A stretch of DNA of 64,000 nt, taken from Acheta domesticus. Lineage: Eukaryota > Arthropoda > Insecta > Orthoptera > Gryllidae. The stretch is taken from positions 186,931,829 through 186,995,828 of the forward strand of contig JAHLJT010009419.1 of the NCBI GenBank assembly GCA_031308135.1. Direction: 5' to 3'. The notes below the pieces were generated by a model. The model ran no database searches. It saw nothing but the letters and a program-made list of their open reading frames with translations, and had not been told where the DNA came from. Below are positions 11,380 through 22,749 of this stretch, piece after piece (position 1 is the stretch's first letter; each line of letters opens with the position of its first letter). The position numbers were made by a program, and so were the translations under genes.

Positions 11380-12090
11380 ATACGACGACATTATAGGATT
11401 AATTCCCTGAGTTGTTGAAACGCCGGAATCAGTAAATATTTACACACCCATTCACTCCGCTGCGCGCGGGTGATAGCCACAGCTATCAACACATTTTCAG
11501 CAACTGTAACAAAATATTTTTTTATTCTTTACTGTTACTTATAGCTTGTTATTGGCTTTGATATGGGTTCCGATACACGCTTCATAACTTACCTGGATCG
11601 AGAGGCCTTGGTTACGAAGGACATGAAAACAGTTGAAGAATGCTACATGTTCCCTTACGGAGGGAATTATGAAAGAAAGAAGGGAATGATGAAAAGACGA
11701 ACTGAGTAATGTTAACATCTAGTTAATTAGTAAAAAGGTAAATCTGAATCAAAAAATTAGGTAAAAAGTAAATAATTTATGTACCTTCGGCGTTCTGAGG
11801 GTATACGATCAGACGCGACAAACCTTTGGCCCTCAATTCATTTTATTTGGCTCTCAATTCACACCTTTTCGAAATAAATATTTCGTAATTTACCTAAAAT
11901 ACAAACATAATAACATTAACAAAAATGTCGTCTTAGAACCACAATATGCAGCGTAAATTGAACGCAGAAACTAGAAATATTGGAACAAATATAACTACAA
12001 CATGGTGCGTAGAAACCGACTAATTTGTATGCCCAATTGATTCACACAAACACTGTTTTTCTTTTCCCTGGCTTACAAAATTACCGGAAG
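11380..12090. other. No gene recognised
   Basis: AT-rich sequence with no long frame and no repeat family I can name. Confidence 0.55.
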
Positions 12091-12109
12091 TTATCTCCGT
12101 GGTTTCCCC

Positions 12110-12520
12110 AACCACTTCCATTGCAACCACATCGGCGGGCCAGGTCGAGAGGGCCCTGCGCCCAGAGTGGCTGGCTGTGTCGGTCGGACGGGCGTCCCGG
12201 CTTCCGCCCCCGCGCCGCTCCGGCGGCGGGTATGCTTCCGGATAGCGATCCGAGCGTATTTTCAAGCGCATTACATGAATTCATAACCGATAACGCCTGC
12301 CAAGGAGCGCGCCCTCACCTGAAAAAAGCCCCCGCCGGATCCCGCCCTGCCGCCCCCCGCCGCTCCCACGCCTGCCCCGCCCCGCCCACCCAGTGCGAGC
12401 AACCCCCCCGATCCCGCCCGCCATCCCCCGGCGTCCGGCCTCGCCGCTCACGCCCACGCGGGGCAGGGGCGTCCAGGATGGGAAGGCGGCCGCGGGCGTG
12501 TACTGGCTCAAAACGTCCGG
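12110..12520. other. CpG island
   Basis: Very GC-rich with abundant CG dinucleotides in an AT-rich setting. Overlapping frames on both strands are low-complexity (Pro/Arg/Ala). It may mark a promoter, but no TATA box or exon stands out. Confidence 0.45.
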
Positions 12521-12587
12521 ATGCAAACTTTATTTCCTTGTTTATTTACTTTTTATTTTAATTTCGTTCCATCTCTATACACATAAT

Positions 12588-12920
12588 GCGGTGCCGGAGC
12601 AGTACCCTAACAAACGGGCCACGGACCGCGCGCGAGCATTCCTTCCTCTTCCTTGTCCTATCCTCTCCCTAACATGCACTACACTACCACACATCCCCAG
12701 GAGACGGGTCGGGAGCTTACAGTTTGTCACGACTGGGGCGGGGCCCGCTGGTGGGAGATATCTGGGTTGAGGGGAAAACCCCGGAGTCGACGGAGGTCGG
12801 CACCGGATCTCGCCATTCAGCGTGGGAAAAGATCGCCACCCATCTCCCGAGAAAACACGCACGCACACTTACGGGGCTATGATCTAAGTAGTGGACGCAC
12901 CCGGAAACACGAATCAATCA
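12588..12920 (+). mobile_element. SINE family A, 5'-truncated copy
   Basis: It runs from GCCGGAGCAGTACCCTAA through ATTCCTTCCTCTTCCTTG and GGAGACGGGTCGGGAGCT to GATCTAAGTAGTGGACGC. The same series, diverged, runs in reverse at 15940-16300. The tRNA-like head is missing. Confidence 0.75.
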
Positions 12921-13009
12921 ATTACAATGCTGTCGGAACGTTAGTCCATTTAGCGCTCGGGAACAAAGCAAGGGCCTACTACCTTTGGCTCTCAGGATAT
13001 TGAAGAAAC

Positions 13010-15940
13010 TGGCCGTTAACCTTCGCTCTAGGTAGGTGAAAAGAATAATTAAATAATAATTACAATCTTACTGTCAAGATAAATATAACCAATAGTTTAT
13101 TTACAATTTTCAAATGTGTGTCTTCGTTTTACTTCAAGGTACTATTCATTAATTCTGCTAGTGATTTGAAATAAGTGCTAGACATTATACGACTAGATAA
13201 TTGCAACAATATACACTTACAATGAAAAAGAAGTTCCTAATTTAATGAATGTATAATACTTTAGGGAGAGTCTGCTTATAAAATAATAATGTATGTGGTG
13301 AAATTATGGCATTCGCGAACTCCCGTCAGTATCTTTTCTTTTACATTCCCAGAGGCTTGGAGAGTTCTTACTACTTTACTCACCCGTTGATCCGAAACTT
13401 AAAAGTTTTTTTCTAGCAACATTATAAAGTCATATAATTTTCGTTTATTGAAATTTATTTTTATTCAGTTACGTAAGTTCAGGTAGACTGCTGTACCTTT
13501 TTTCTGTCATTGAAAACTTTAGTTAAAAACGCAAGTATGATTTTCCATTAATGGAAAGAAGGACGTCATATGCTACATAACTACATTCCGAGAATTTTGA
13601 ATACTAAGTAGCTGATCTAAAAGCAAAACTTGGCGATCCAACAGTCATATAGCTAACCAAATAACATATTTTCTGCTACGTCGTACATGAAAGGCACAAA
13701 ACTAACCTCAAATTCCACTGGAGCTAATCATGAATATACGATTAGTAATTTACACAAACTGCTCGCAGTTTCTTCCAAGTTGAAACAAATATCGAGCTGA
13801 ATCGATAGGAAATAAATTTACATCCAGATACGAATAATCCCCAAACTTACTCATCACTAGCTTATACGAGTACCCATAAAAAAGTTTCACCGCCACAGTG
13901 AATCATGTTTATGTTTACGGGTCATGTCATAATCTTACTGAATCAACAGGAGAATGTTCACATTATCCTAAATTAATGGATAAAATCCAAAGTACATGTG
14001 ACAAGGGAAGTAGATTACGGTAAAGAGGAATAGCAGGTATTAAATGATGAAGGTAACTTATAATTTCAAGTTACACTGTCATTCGTAAATTTCTATTCCA
14101 TCCACTTTGGTTAGGTAAAGTCAAACATTATGTCATTGTAATCAGAATTGTAACGAAGTATTTTACAGCTCTAGTGTGGTAAGGTACTTATTTACCACAC
14201 TAGGACGGTAAAGTATGGCGTACTCTGCCACTCTTCTTTTTAAAATATTTTGAATTTCTTTGTCTTGCATCCTACACTTTCCCCTTTTAAAACGCTAATA
14301 ACTGATAAACTTTCTGATATCAATGTTTTCTTGGCTGTCCGTATATAATACCGACGCGCAGCACCGCGGTGTCACTGTCCTAAGAAAGCCTGTGACATGA
14401 CAAGTGAAACTTCGGCCTCTCAGCCAACGACGTGGGCGGTGTTGGGCAGCCATGGACTCGAGCCGCAAAAGCTTACGTTTACATTTGATATCAATGTTTA
14501 CATTATTGATATTGTACTCATTAACACAGAGCAGTGGGACCAAAGACTAATGATTTCTCCTTCTCTAATTTGCCAGAAAAATAGCAATCAAAACTTTTTC
14601 CGATATGGAATGAACATTGGATCTTTAAAAATCAAATACTCACGATAAAATTTCTTTCTTATTTGTTGGGTAATAATGTTTCTAAGCAGCATTTCTATTT
14701 CTAAATTAGAACTATATTTACTCGTGTCAAAAAATATATATCAAGTGTTTTTTAATTGCTCTCCTTGTTGAGAACAGTGTCCGCCACCTATGGGAGAAAA
14801 AATGTGAATACTAATTGAAGGTATAGAACGAAATTTCACATTAAATCTAACAAATATTTTCATAGTGGTTAAAACGTTGTACGATATTCGTGTCCTAACA
14901 ACTGATTACAATACACAATTGGTTACCAAACTCCGCCTAATGCTCGTTTGGCAATTAGGCGATTATATAATATATCATTATATATAGTATATATAATATA
15001 TATATAATTTTTTTAATAATTTTTAAAAATAAAAATTATACAAATTATATATAATATTATTTAATATGGAGGAGATGTATTATCAGCACACGCTTTCTTG
15101 AGACCCAAAATCCCTACCCACTCTCTTACTAAGAAAGTCTCAGAATAAATGCTACGAATTTTAGAACCATTGGGGGGAGGATTTCAAAGATGGTGACTCC
15201 CAATAACATTTGTTGGGAAATTTCATAAATAAAGTAACTATGAAACATTTGCTCCTGATTGGAAGGCAACACATCATGCATAGGTGTGTGGCAGTCGCAT
15301 TTTTGCGCAGTAAGGGGGTTTATTTTACCTGCCACAAATGTATAAATGAATGCATGAATGGTTTTATGAATGAATGAATCACCAAAACTAGTCAATAATG
15401 TTCTTTCACGCGAGTTCCGTATTTCTGGATGTGCCTAGATTGGATGTGTTTATACTTTACAAATGGGTGCTTTTACCTTACAAATTGGTTCAATACAATC
15501 TAGGCCAATGCTACAAATTCCATATACATGTAACATTGAAAGAAAATTTTATAGAGAGTAACGAAAAATGCATTCTAAAGACCTGAAGCATGAATAAGAA
15601 TGTGACGAACTCTATTCTCAAATGCTATGAACCTCATTCGCAAAGTTTTATTTTCCAAACTGACAACCTTGCAAAAGACTACTAAATTATTTATTTACTA
15701 TTATCTCGTCTACATATACTATAATTCGCGGGGAAGGGTGCCAGTGGTGAAATTGTACCTAAGATTTCTTATCACAGTACAAATCCCTGCAAGTATACTC
15801 TACTACTCCAGCCACGCATCGAAAAGATTTAAACCGAAAAACACAGAAGTTCATTGATTATGGCATAAATGGAAATAGAGACGCACATGCAACCCTCAAC
15901 TTACATTACGTTTGCATCACTGGGATTGATTGTTAGTGAT
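13010..15940. other. AT-rich gene desert with small palindromes
   Basis: No coding region recognised. A perfect small inverted repeat lies at 14171-14203 and an AT-rich, largely self-complementary tract at about 14960-15065. Confidence 0.6.
14171..14203. repeat. Perfect inverted repeat, 12-bp arms
   Basis: CTAGTGTGGTAA and its reverse complement TTACCACACTAG are separated by 9 bases. It could form a hairpin. No surrounding element was recognised. Confidence 0.8.
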
Positions 15941-16490
15941 TCCTGACGCGTCAACTGCTGAGGTCATTAGTCCCGCAGTTTAGGGCATGTTTTCTCCTCG
16001 AGAGGTGGCGTTGATCTTCCCGCAGTGATGGTGAGATCCGGTGCCGACCTTCCGTCGGGCTAGCGGAGTCTTCCCCAACCAGGTATTTCCCACCAGCGAG
16101 GCACCACCTCAGCCGAACAAACTCAGCTCCCGACCCGTCTCCCGGCCTGTGTGTGGTAGTGTAGTGCATGTTTAGTGAGTGTGCGTGTGTGTGTGTGTGT
16201 GTAAGGGGAGAGGATAGGACAAGGAAGAGGAAGGAAAGATCGCGCGCTGTCCGTGACCCTTTTATTAGGGTACTGCTCCGGCATCCATCTGGAGTTGGAA
16301 AGAGAACCACGGGGAAACAAACGATTCTGAGCAGCTGGCCGCTAGAATTCTCCTTCAGTCAGCGACTCAATGTGACCTCGCTGACGAGGTGGTGTCGAAA
16401 ATCCTGCATTCATCGAACCTAGGACCACCCGGTGAGAGGCACTGCAATGACATCAGTTGAGACCTTGAGCCACCCTCTCCTGGGTGTTGC
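15940..16490 (-). mobile_element. SINE family A, near full-length
   Basis: Read on the minus strand it begins with a tRNA-like head: A box TGGCTCAAGGT (16462-16472) and B box GGTTCGATGAA (16409-16419). The body has GGAGAATTCTAGCGGC, a CCGTGGTTCTC segment, GCCGGAGCAGTACCCTAA, CCTTCCTCTTCCTTGTCC, an (AC)n tract, and an end containing TGACCTCAGCAGTTGACG. Matching body pieces at 12588-12920 and 34060-34375 support one family. The tail resembles abundant Polyneoptera SINEs, as I recall. Confidence 0.75.
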
Positions 16491-16499
16491 ACCATCGTG

Positions 16500-18125
16500 C
16501 ATAACTCAGAAACTATGCGTCCCAAGACCTTAAAGCCAGTTTTCTGTGACCCTGGAAGGAAAACCAGTTAGTTTCATCATACCGTAATCTTAAAAATAAT
16601 TTCTTTTTTTTGAACGATTTGTTGCAATTTTGAAGCACAGTAAAACTGTTTTAAAAATCTTTTTATTTCAAGAAAAAGGTGTATTTTAAAGTCGTGGTTG
16701 TTTAGTGTGGGAAATGTTTTATTTTTACAAATATGTTGAATATTATTACTAGACAATTTATTTTCACTTAACGTAGTTAACGTTAGCATATGTGTTGAAA
16801 AATATGAAAATTGAAAAAAATGGTTAAGTTTTAATTTGTTTTTGCCTTTGTCTCTTTAGACCTATTTACTATCTAAATGAATTTATAAAACAGAATTCAA
16901 ATCTCCTTTTTCTCTTGTTTAAAAATAAATGTTTTGACTATTCTCAATTTCAGTACTTTCAAAAGTTACCTTCCGGTAACAAACCTACATTTTCTTACGA
17001 AGGACTCATTACGTCATTTGGGTATGCATGACACACTTTATATTTTAGCAGCTTTGAACTATATTTTCTCGCACTTCTTAGCACAAATTAAAAATAACAT
17101 CAAGCGGTGGGTCTGGGTTGAGCGCTTGACATAGATTCCAAATGGAACCCAAAATACTCGCATGGTATGGTGCAAGTCGATAACCCTGACTTCTGACATT
17201 AATATTCTACCGTACCAATGTTTTCCAGGAAGATAAAGTAAGGCATGTTCTATTAATTCAAAGAATAATCGTAAGGTCTCGTTCATAAACGCCATCACAT
17301 TGCAAAGAATCAAACTAAAATGAAGCGAGCAGCTATGTTATCACATCAGTGGCAATGGTAGATATATTGTTATGACTTCTGGAATTCCCTCCTAATTTCT
17401 GGAATCCCCTCCTGACACATGATTTCCTCCGTGATTGTAACTTATGCACAGGACAAACCGCACGATGCCATTTACATCAATTTTCTGTTTAACTAAAAAA
17501 TCGATGAACAGTATTCTTACAATTTTTCTGAAAGTGGTCTCTAAAAATGGGGTAAACTAAATTTACTAAGAATGGGATGGTCGGTGGCTGGGAAGATGGT
17601 TCTTCTCTTAACAGGGATAAATTTTACGGGTTTCAAAGTCAGTTCCAGGAAAAATAGGTCATTGATTGGGTTGGTCGTTTAATAGAGGTAGTCTTTCAGG
17701 GACTACATGCGGTGTACATGCCGAAAAGGGGTGAATGCTGGAAATCATGTAAGGCACATGAGAAGGAATACGTGCGTAAAATGAGGAGAACCTGCAAGGA
17801 ATTTGTGGAACAACATCATGCGACGGCATGACTCCAAGGAGGATTCTGCTCGCCATTTAAAATAGTAAACGCTGTTCAGGTTTTTCGTTATGGATATGCA
17901 TTTTTTTTACCGTGATTAAAGAAATGTTATACTATGTATACACTACACAATGTTATTTCAGTATTTCTGAAGACCTTTTTGTAAAAATATTTAATTTACA
18001 CGAAAGTGTTTTATTTATCTTTAACAGTGTGCTTGATCCCTTTCGGCAAAACCATTTTGTGTCATTGTTTTAGCAGCATTTTTGCCACTACCGGCGTCTA
18101 TTTATTTCATTATTATTATATTATT
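16500..18125. other. AT-rich, no gene seen
   Basis: No long frame with recognisable protein and no tandem array. Contains an imperfect direct repeat around CTTCTGGAATTCCCTCCT at 17379-17410. Confidence 0.6.
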
Positions 18126-18129
18126 ATTT

Positions 18130-18420
18130 GCATATTGACCATTTATGACCACGCTACACTTTCTCTTCCGAGACACTCTCACCCGGGGAGAAAGTAACGT
18201 GTGTCATTATGGGGATCATCTTTTCGGCTGTATCCCTTGGTAAGACAAGGTCCTTAAGCCTTGAATTATTAATAATGATGATGAAAGGTGAGCTTTTTGA
18301 ACCATCCCAGCATTCGTACGTATGACCGAGGGAATCCACGAAAACCTCGGTCAGAATGGCCGGCCCGGGGATCGAACCCCGACTGCAAAGTCAGAGTGCT
18401 ACGCAAATTTGCCTTTTCGC
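18130..18420 (-). mobile_element. tRNA-derived SINE (family B)
   Basis: On the minus strand, B box GGGGTTCGATCCC (18368-18380), then CGGGCCGGCCATTCTG, GAGGTTTTCGTGGATTCC and TGCTGGGATGGTTCAAAAA, the same order as in the copy at 5395-5610. It ends near a CATCATTATTAATAAT stretch. Confidence 0.75.
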
Positions 18421-18425
18421 TCGTT

Positions 18426-18430
18426 TTTCT

Positions 18431-18499
<69 letters not shown>
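18426..18499. repeat. (TTC)n(TTA)n compound microsatellite
   Basis: About 10 TTC units followed by about 13 TTA units. On the minus strand this is the (AAT)n tail of the LINE fragment that follows. Confidence 0.95.
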
Positions 18500-18500
<1 letters not shown>

Positions 18501-19235
18501 CTCTAAATCACGACTAAAGATGTAATGTGTCGGCTGAATATAAAATCTACTACAGGTTGCAACCAGCTACCTAAGGAGTAGATCTAGGGACTGTCGGTGC
18601 CTCTACAATACTTTGCGCAAAATGTAGGCTGTTGCAAATAAAGCGATTTCTTGCACTTCCCAGTCTTTTGAATTACCTGGGAGTTTAGACAAGTTCTTAC
18701 TCAATTTTTGCGGAACAAATCCCAGAGCTCCGATAACTATCGGGACGACCTGTGCTTTACGCCCCACATTCGGCTGATCTCGATTTGTAAACTCTTGTAT
18801 TTAAGACGTTTCTCTGCCTCCTTGGTTACGACATTTTGATCGCAAGGCACAGCAACATCAACAAGTAGACACGATTTTTTCTCAAAATCCCGGATAACAA
18901 TATCCGATTTGTTTGTTGCTATCGTGCGATCATTTGAATTTGTTGGTCGTACAATATTGTACACAATCCAACCGATGTCACCGGTTTCGGTGAGTGTTCG
19001 TACCATTTGGGGAATGTGTTCGGAACTTCGAGGGCGGTACAGATCTGCCAGTGGAGTAGCTACACACCCTATCAATGTCTTTTCAAGTATTCGGCCTTAG
19101 TTAGGATTGGAACAAGCTGAGACAATATGATCAATGGTTTCTACGTGTTCCTGACAAATGCGGCATTCATCATCTTGGGAAATTTTGAGAACTGCTTTAT
19201 TATACTGTCGTGTGAGAACTGCTTTATAATAATGT
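18497..19235 (-). pseudogene. 3' end of a non-LTR retrotransposon ORF2 (C-terminal domain)
   Basis: Minus-strand reading gives the region after the reverse transcriptase of many invertebrate LINEs. First comes a CCHC zinc knuckle, CRICQEHVETIDHIVSAC (19112-19165). Then a ~110-residue segment with DIVIRDFEKKSC, VDVAVPCDQNV, EAEKRLKYKSLQIEI and MWGVK. After a frame change near 18745 comes the conserved VVPIVIGALG (18721-18750) and a LPGNSKDWEVQEIALFATA stretch that ends at a stop near 18620. An in-frame stop also interrupts the segment near 19095. The RT and endonuclease are absent. The 3' UTR ends in (AAT)n. Role in a live element: nucleic-acid binding during target-primed reverse transcription (family knowledge). 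This copy is dead; clade unresolved. Confidence 0.8.
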
Positions 19236-19265
19236 GTTGTTGTTATTATTATTATTATTATTATT
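19232..19265. repeat. (GTT)n(ATT)n microsatellite
   Basis: Short TTG/TTA trinucleotide tract. It forms both the boundary of the LINE fragment to its left and the (AAT)n tail of the next fragment. Confidence 0.9.
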
Positions 19266-19460
19266 CCACTACATCAGGACTAAAGATGTTATGAGTCGAC
19301 TGAAAATAGCATCTACTCCCGGTTGCAACCAGCTACCTACGGAGCAGATCGAGAGACTGTCGGTGCCTCCAGAATATTTACGCAAAATGTGGGCTGTTCC
19401 AAATAAAGCAATTTCTTGCACTTCCCAGTCTTTTGAATTACCTGTAGGTTATCTAAGTTG
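19266..19460 (-). pseudogene. Second, shorter 3' end of the same non-LTR element
   Basis: This matches 18500-18685 base by base with scattered changes: the same SKDWEVQEIALF residues, the same 3' UTR with TAGCTGGTTGCAACC, and the same (AAT)n tail. It starts abruptly within the coding end and borders a (TTA)n tract, so it is a more severely 5'-truncated insertion next to the first. Confidence 0.82.
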
Positions 19461-19466
19461 TTGTTG

Positions 19467-19519
<53 letters not shown>

Positions 19520-19520
19520 G
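19461..19520. repeat. (TTG)n(TTA)n microsatellite
   Basis: About 4 TTG then about 16 TTA units. It lies directly at the truncated 5' end of the minus-strand LINE fragment. Confidence 0.95.
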
Positions 19521-19529
19521 TGGCTGTAA

Positions 19530-20155
19530 ACAATCCGTATACAAAACCTCCGTCGGAGGAACGCGGCACGGGGCAGCTCCATTTGCGATGTGCCCGGCCG
19601 AGGCCCGCCCCACTCGCAGCTGCAGCCTCCTCATCGCCGCCGGCGGCGCATCTCCCCGCCCAGCCGCCGCTGCTGCGCCCGTCAGGCGGCAGCTGTTGCT
19701 GTCGGCGGCGCCGCACCGCTCCGCGCCGCTCCGCGCCTCGCCTCGCCTCACCACTCCGCTCCGCGCCGGGTCACTGCCCGCGCCAATGACAGCCGCAGCA
19801 AACGCCTATCGATCAGATTTTCCCGGCGTTTTTTTCCTTATCCGCACCGCCCAACGCACCCACCGCGCCGCCGTATCCTACTATATTTCGCGAAAGTTAC
19901 AAACAAAGGCCATTTATAAAGCTTATGCACGAACAAGCAGCAGTTTTGTTTCACGTCAAGAATAATGAAGAAGACAGCTATTAACTTGGGCAGCGTTCAG
20001 GCACGCCGGGAACTTGCAAACTTGTTGTTAATAAAGTACAAAACCTCGCGTTATTTTTCATATACTGAGGGGACGGAGATGGAGTGCGGGCGAGCGTCTG
20101 GCGAGCGGAGGAGGTGGCGGGGGTGGGGGGAGCGGTCCATGTGCGCGCGATTTAA
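19530..20155. other. CpG island
   Basis: Dense CG/GCC/CGC sequence (19560-19880) and a GGCGG-rich part (20075-20150). Overlapping Pro/Arg/Ala-rich frames on both strands are compositional. A promoter role is possible but no exon is visible. Confidence 0.45.
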
Positions 20156-20503
20156 ATAAATCACAGAGACCGTTTTTCTCTGCAGAGGACCGCCCGGCGT
20201 TCAAGTCGGGCCTTCTGTTAATTTCTCGTATAGATTCCGCACGCCTTGCTACGTTTTGTCGGTGACAGACGTTAAATTCTGCAGAAGGACGTGCCTAGCT
20301 TACGAGGTGTTTGCTTCAAATGTGAACGCTTAGCTGGCTGTTTCTCTGCGCCTGACTTTGTCAACTAGTTTCTTTCGTTCCAGTGACTTTGTATTTTCTA
20401 TGCAAAATATTAGAAACCCAGACAATCTCGCGGAACTCATATTTCATTCTGTTTGTTTGTTTTTTACGAATTACAATAATGCAACAATAGAATAATGGTT
20501 TAT

Positions 20504-20515
20504 AACAACAACAAC

Positions 20516-20554
<39 letters not shown>
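20504..20554. repeat. (AAC)n(AAT)n microsatellite
   Basis: About 4 AAC followed by about 13 AAT units. No LINE sequence is recognised on either side. Confidence 0.95.
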
Positions 20555-20559
20555 CTAAG

Positions 20560-21440
20560 AAAGGAATTGTTTTATGTCGAGTACTTCGCTTTTACAACTT
20601 TATGAAACAGAAAATTAACTAGTTATTGCTTTTGTTTTGTTTTCGACGTGGACGTGTTAAGACGGATTCCCTGTGTTTAAAATTTAAACATTACAGAACA
20701 ATATAACATATTTAGCAGTTTAATAAAAACCACTCAAAACTCCGGAAATAATAAATAATTAAATATAAACCGCTCACAAACAATTTACATTCCTCATAAA
20801 TGAAAATTATTTAAAAATAAAATGACTTCCAGGTATTTTTTCTGACATAATTACTAGTATAAAAGATGTTGAATTCACCGAAATCATATTCTAGATCCCA
20901 AGGTTAACTATCTAATAACGAGGCGAGAAATAAGAATTTTATGGACAGGAGAAATAATAGTATGTAAAGAAAAATGTGTTTATCTCTTCGACATTTTCTT
21001 TGCTGCGATGGTTCCTTTGCTTTCCACAATATTTGGACGTAGCTATTCTGTGATATTTCAATTTATTTCGACGAGGATAGAATACTCATGAAAATAAAGA
21101 GACATTTCGTTACGCGTTTTGTATTTAACATTAGCAGTGCCACAAACGAGCATTAGGGCGAATGAAAAAAAAGGAAATGCATCTTTTATTCCACTGCGGC
21201 CACGGCACCTCACTCGAGGGCTTCAATCGTCAATGCCATAAAGTGCTCCGCAGATTAAAACGCCCCACTTGTAACTGCGCCAAATGAAAACGTTACAAAG
21301 TGAGCAAAGAAAAGAGGGGAGGACCCCTTCAATAAACGACGAGAAAACACCGGCAAACAGCGACAAAAGGAATACAGCGGGCACGCGCACACAGCCAGAG
21401 CGGAAATACCAACAAGGGCAGAACGCTGGAAGCCGCGCAC
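20560..21440. other. AT-rich, no gene recognised
   Basis: Many stops in all frames; no repeat family recognised. Confidence 0.6.
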
Positions 21441-21459
21441 GGCCCATAGCGGGTCTCGT

Positions 21460-22735
21460 AAAATATGCATCGCCAAACACGGCGACCGACAAAAGCGATT
21501 TCTGTACCTGCAGGGTGGCAGTCACGACGCGACGCGCCCCAGACGGCCGCACGACAGGCGGACGGACAGGAGGGCGGCCGCGCGGTCACGGACGGGCGTG
21601 CGAGCGGGGGCGGGGCTACGACGCGCCGGGGGCGCGGGCGATACAAAGAAAATCAATATAATACGCCCCTTAAAGTATAAATATATGCGCATTCACGTAA
21701 CGAGTGATATATTGAAGAAGTCCTTGGCTTTATAGCTTCTGGGCGGTATGAAATATTAGCCACTTGCATCCCGGCGGCGAACGCGCGGGCGGCGGGGAGC
21801 AGGCCGCGAGGAGCGCGGAGGGGCGCGGAGTGGGCAGGGGATGGGAGGGAAGGGGCTCGCGCCGCACATCCTCAACTTTTAAACAGCTCGCCCCCTCCTC
21901 CTCGTCCCTCCGCGCCGCCGCCGGCGTCTGCCACTCCTGAGCTCTCGGGCGAACGACTCCGCGGCCGCCGCCGCGGTGGTGGCGGCGGTGGCGGTGGCGG
22001 TGGTGGTGGTGGCGGCGGTGGATGGCGGCGGTGATGACGGCGGTGGTGGTGACGGTGGTGGCGGCAGTGGTGGTGGTGTGGTGGCGGAAGCGGCGGCGGT
22101 GGCGGTGGTGGAAGCGGTGGCGATGGAGGCGGAGGCGGCGGTGACGGAGGCGGCGCGGGCGCAGGCGGCGGCGGCGGTGGCGTGGACGGAGGAGGAGCGG
22201 CTGTGGCGGGAGCGGAGAGGCGACTGTGGCAGCAGCAGGGGTGGAGGCGGGGATGAACGACGGGGAATGAGGGCGCCTTCGGGCGCAGCGGTATAGTGAG
22301 GAGCGGCGGGGTCGGCGAGGGAGGCGGCGCGGCGGCATGGGCGACGGAGGCGACATGATCGACGGGGGACGACGGACCGCGGGCCGGGGCGGCGGAGCGG
22401 CGGGGCTGGGCGGCGGGGAGGCAGGGGCGGTTGCGGTGAGGTGGGCAGCGGGGAGACAGGTGGCAGCGAGTTGGGCGTGGCGGCGAAGGGGGGCCGCAGC
22501 GGGCAGGGGCGTCGTGGGCGACAGGGACGTCGGGGGCGGTGGGGCGGTGGGGGTGTGGGGCAGCGGGGGCGGCGGATTGGCGGGGTCGGTGGGATGGCGG
22601 GGGCGTCGGGTAGGCGTGGGAGATGGTGGACACGGGTGCGGCGGGGGCGAGGGGGCGACGGGAGTGGCGGGAGAAGTGGGATTGGCGGGGGCGGAACGGG
22701 GGTATAGCGAACTCGCGCGTTCGTTACGGCGCTTC
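21460..22735. promoter_or_regulatory. Large CpG island with TATAAATATA at 21676
   Basis: CpG-dense sequence interrupted by an AT-rich core (21650-21760) holding TATAAATATA (21676-21685). From about 21960 the plus strand is dominated by GGC/GGT trinucleotides. Minus-strand frames of 253-367 codons are Pro/His/Arg-rich and arise from those triplets. The layout suits a promoter with a 5' exon, possibly with a polyglycine or polyproline tract, but no splice-supported exon or domain can be shown. Confidence 0.35.
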
Positions 22736-22749
22736 AAGTAGTCTCCGTT

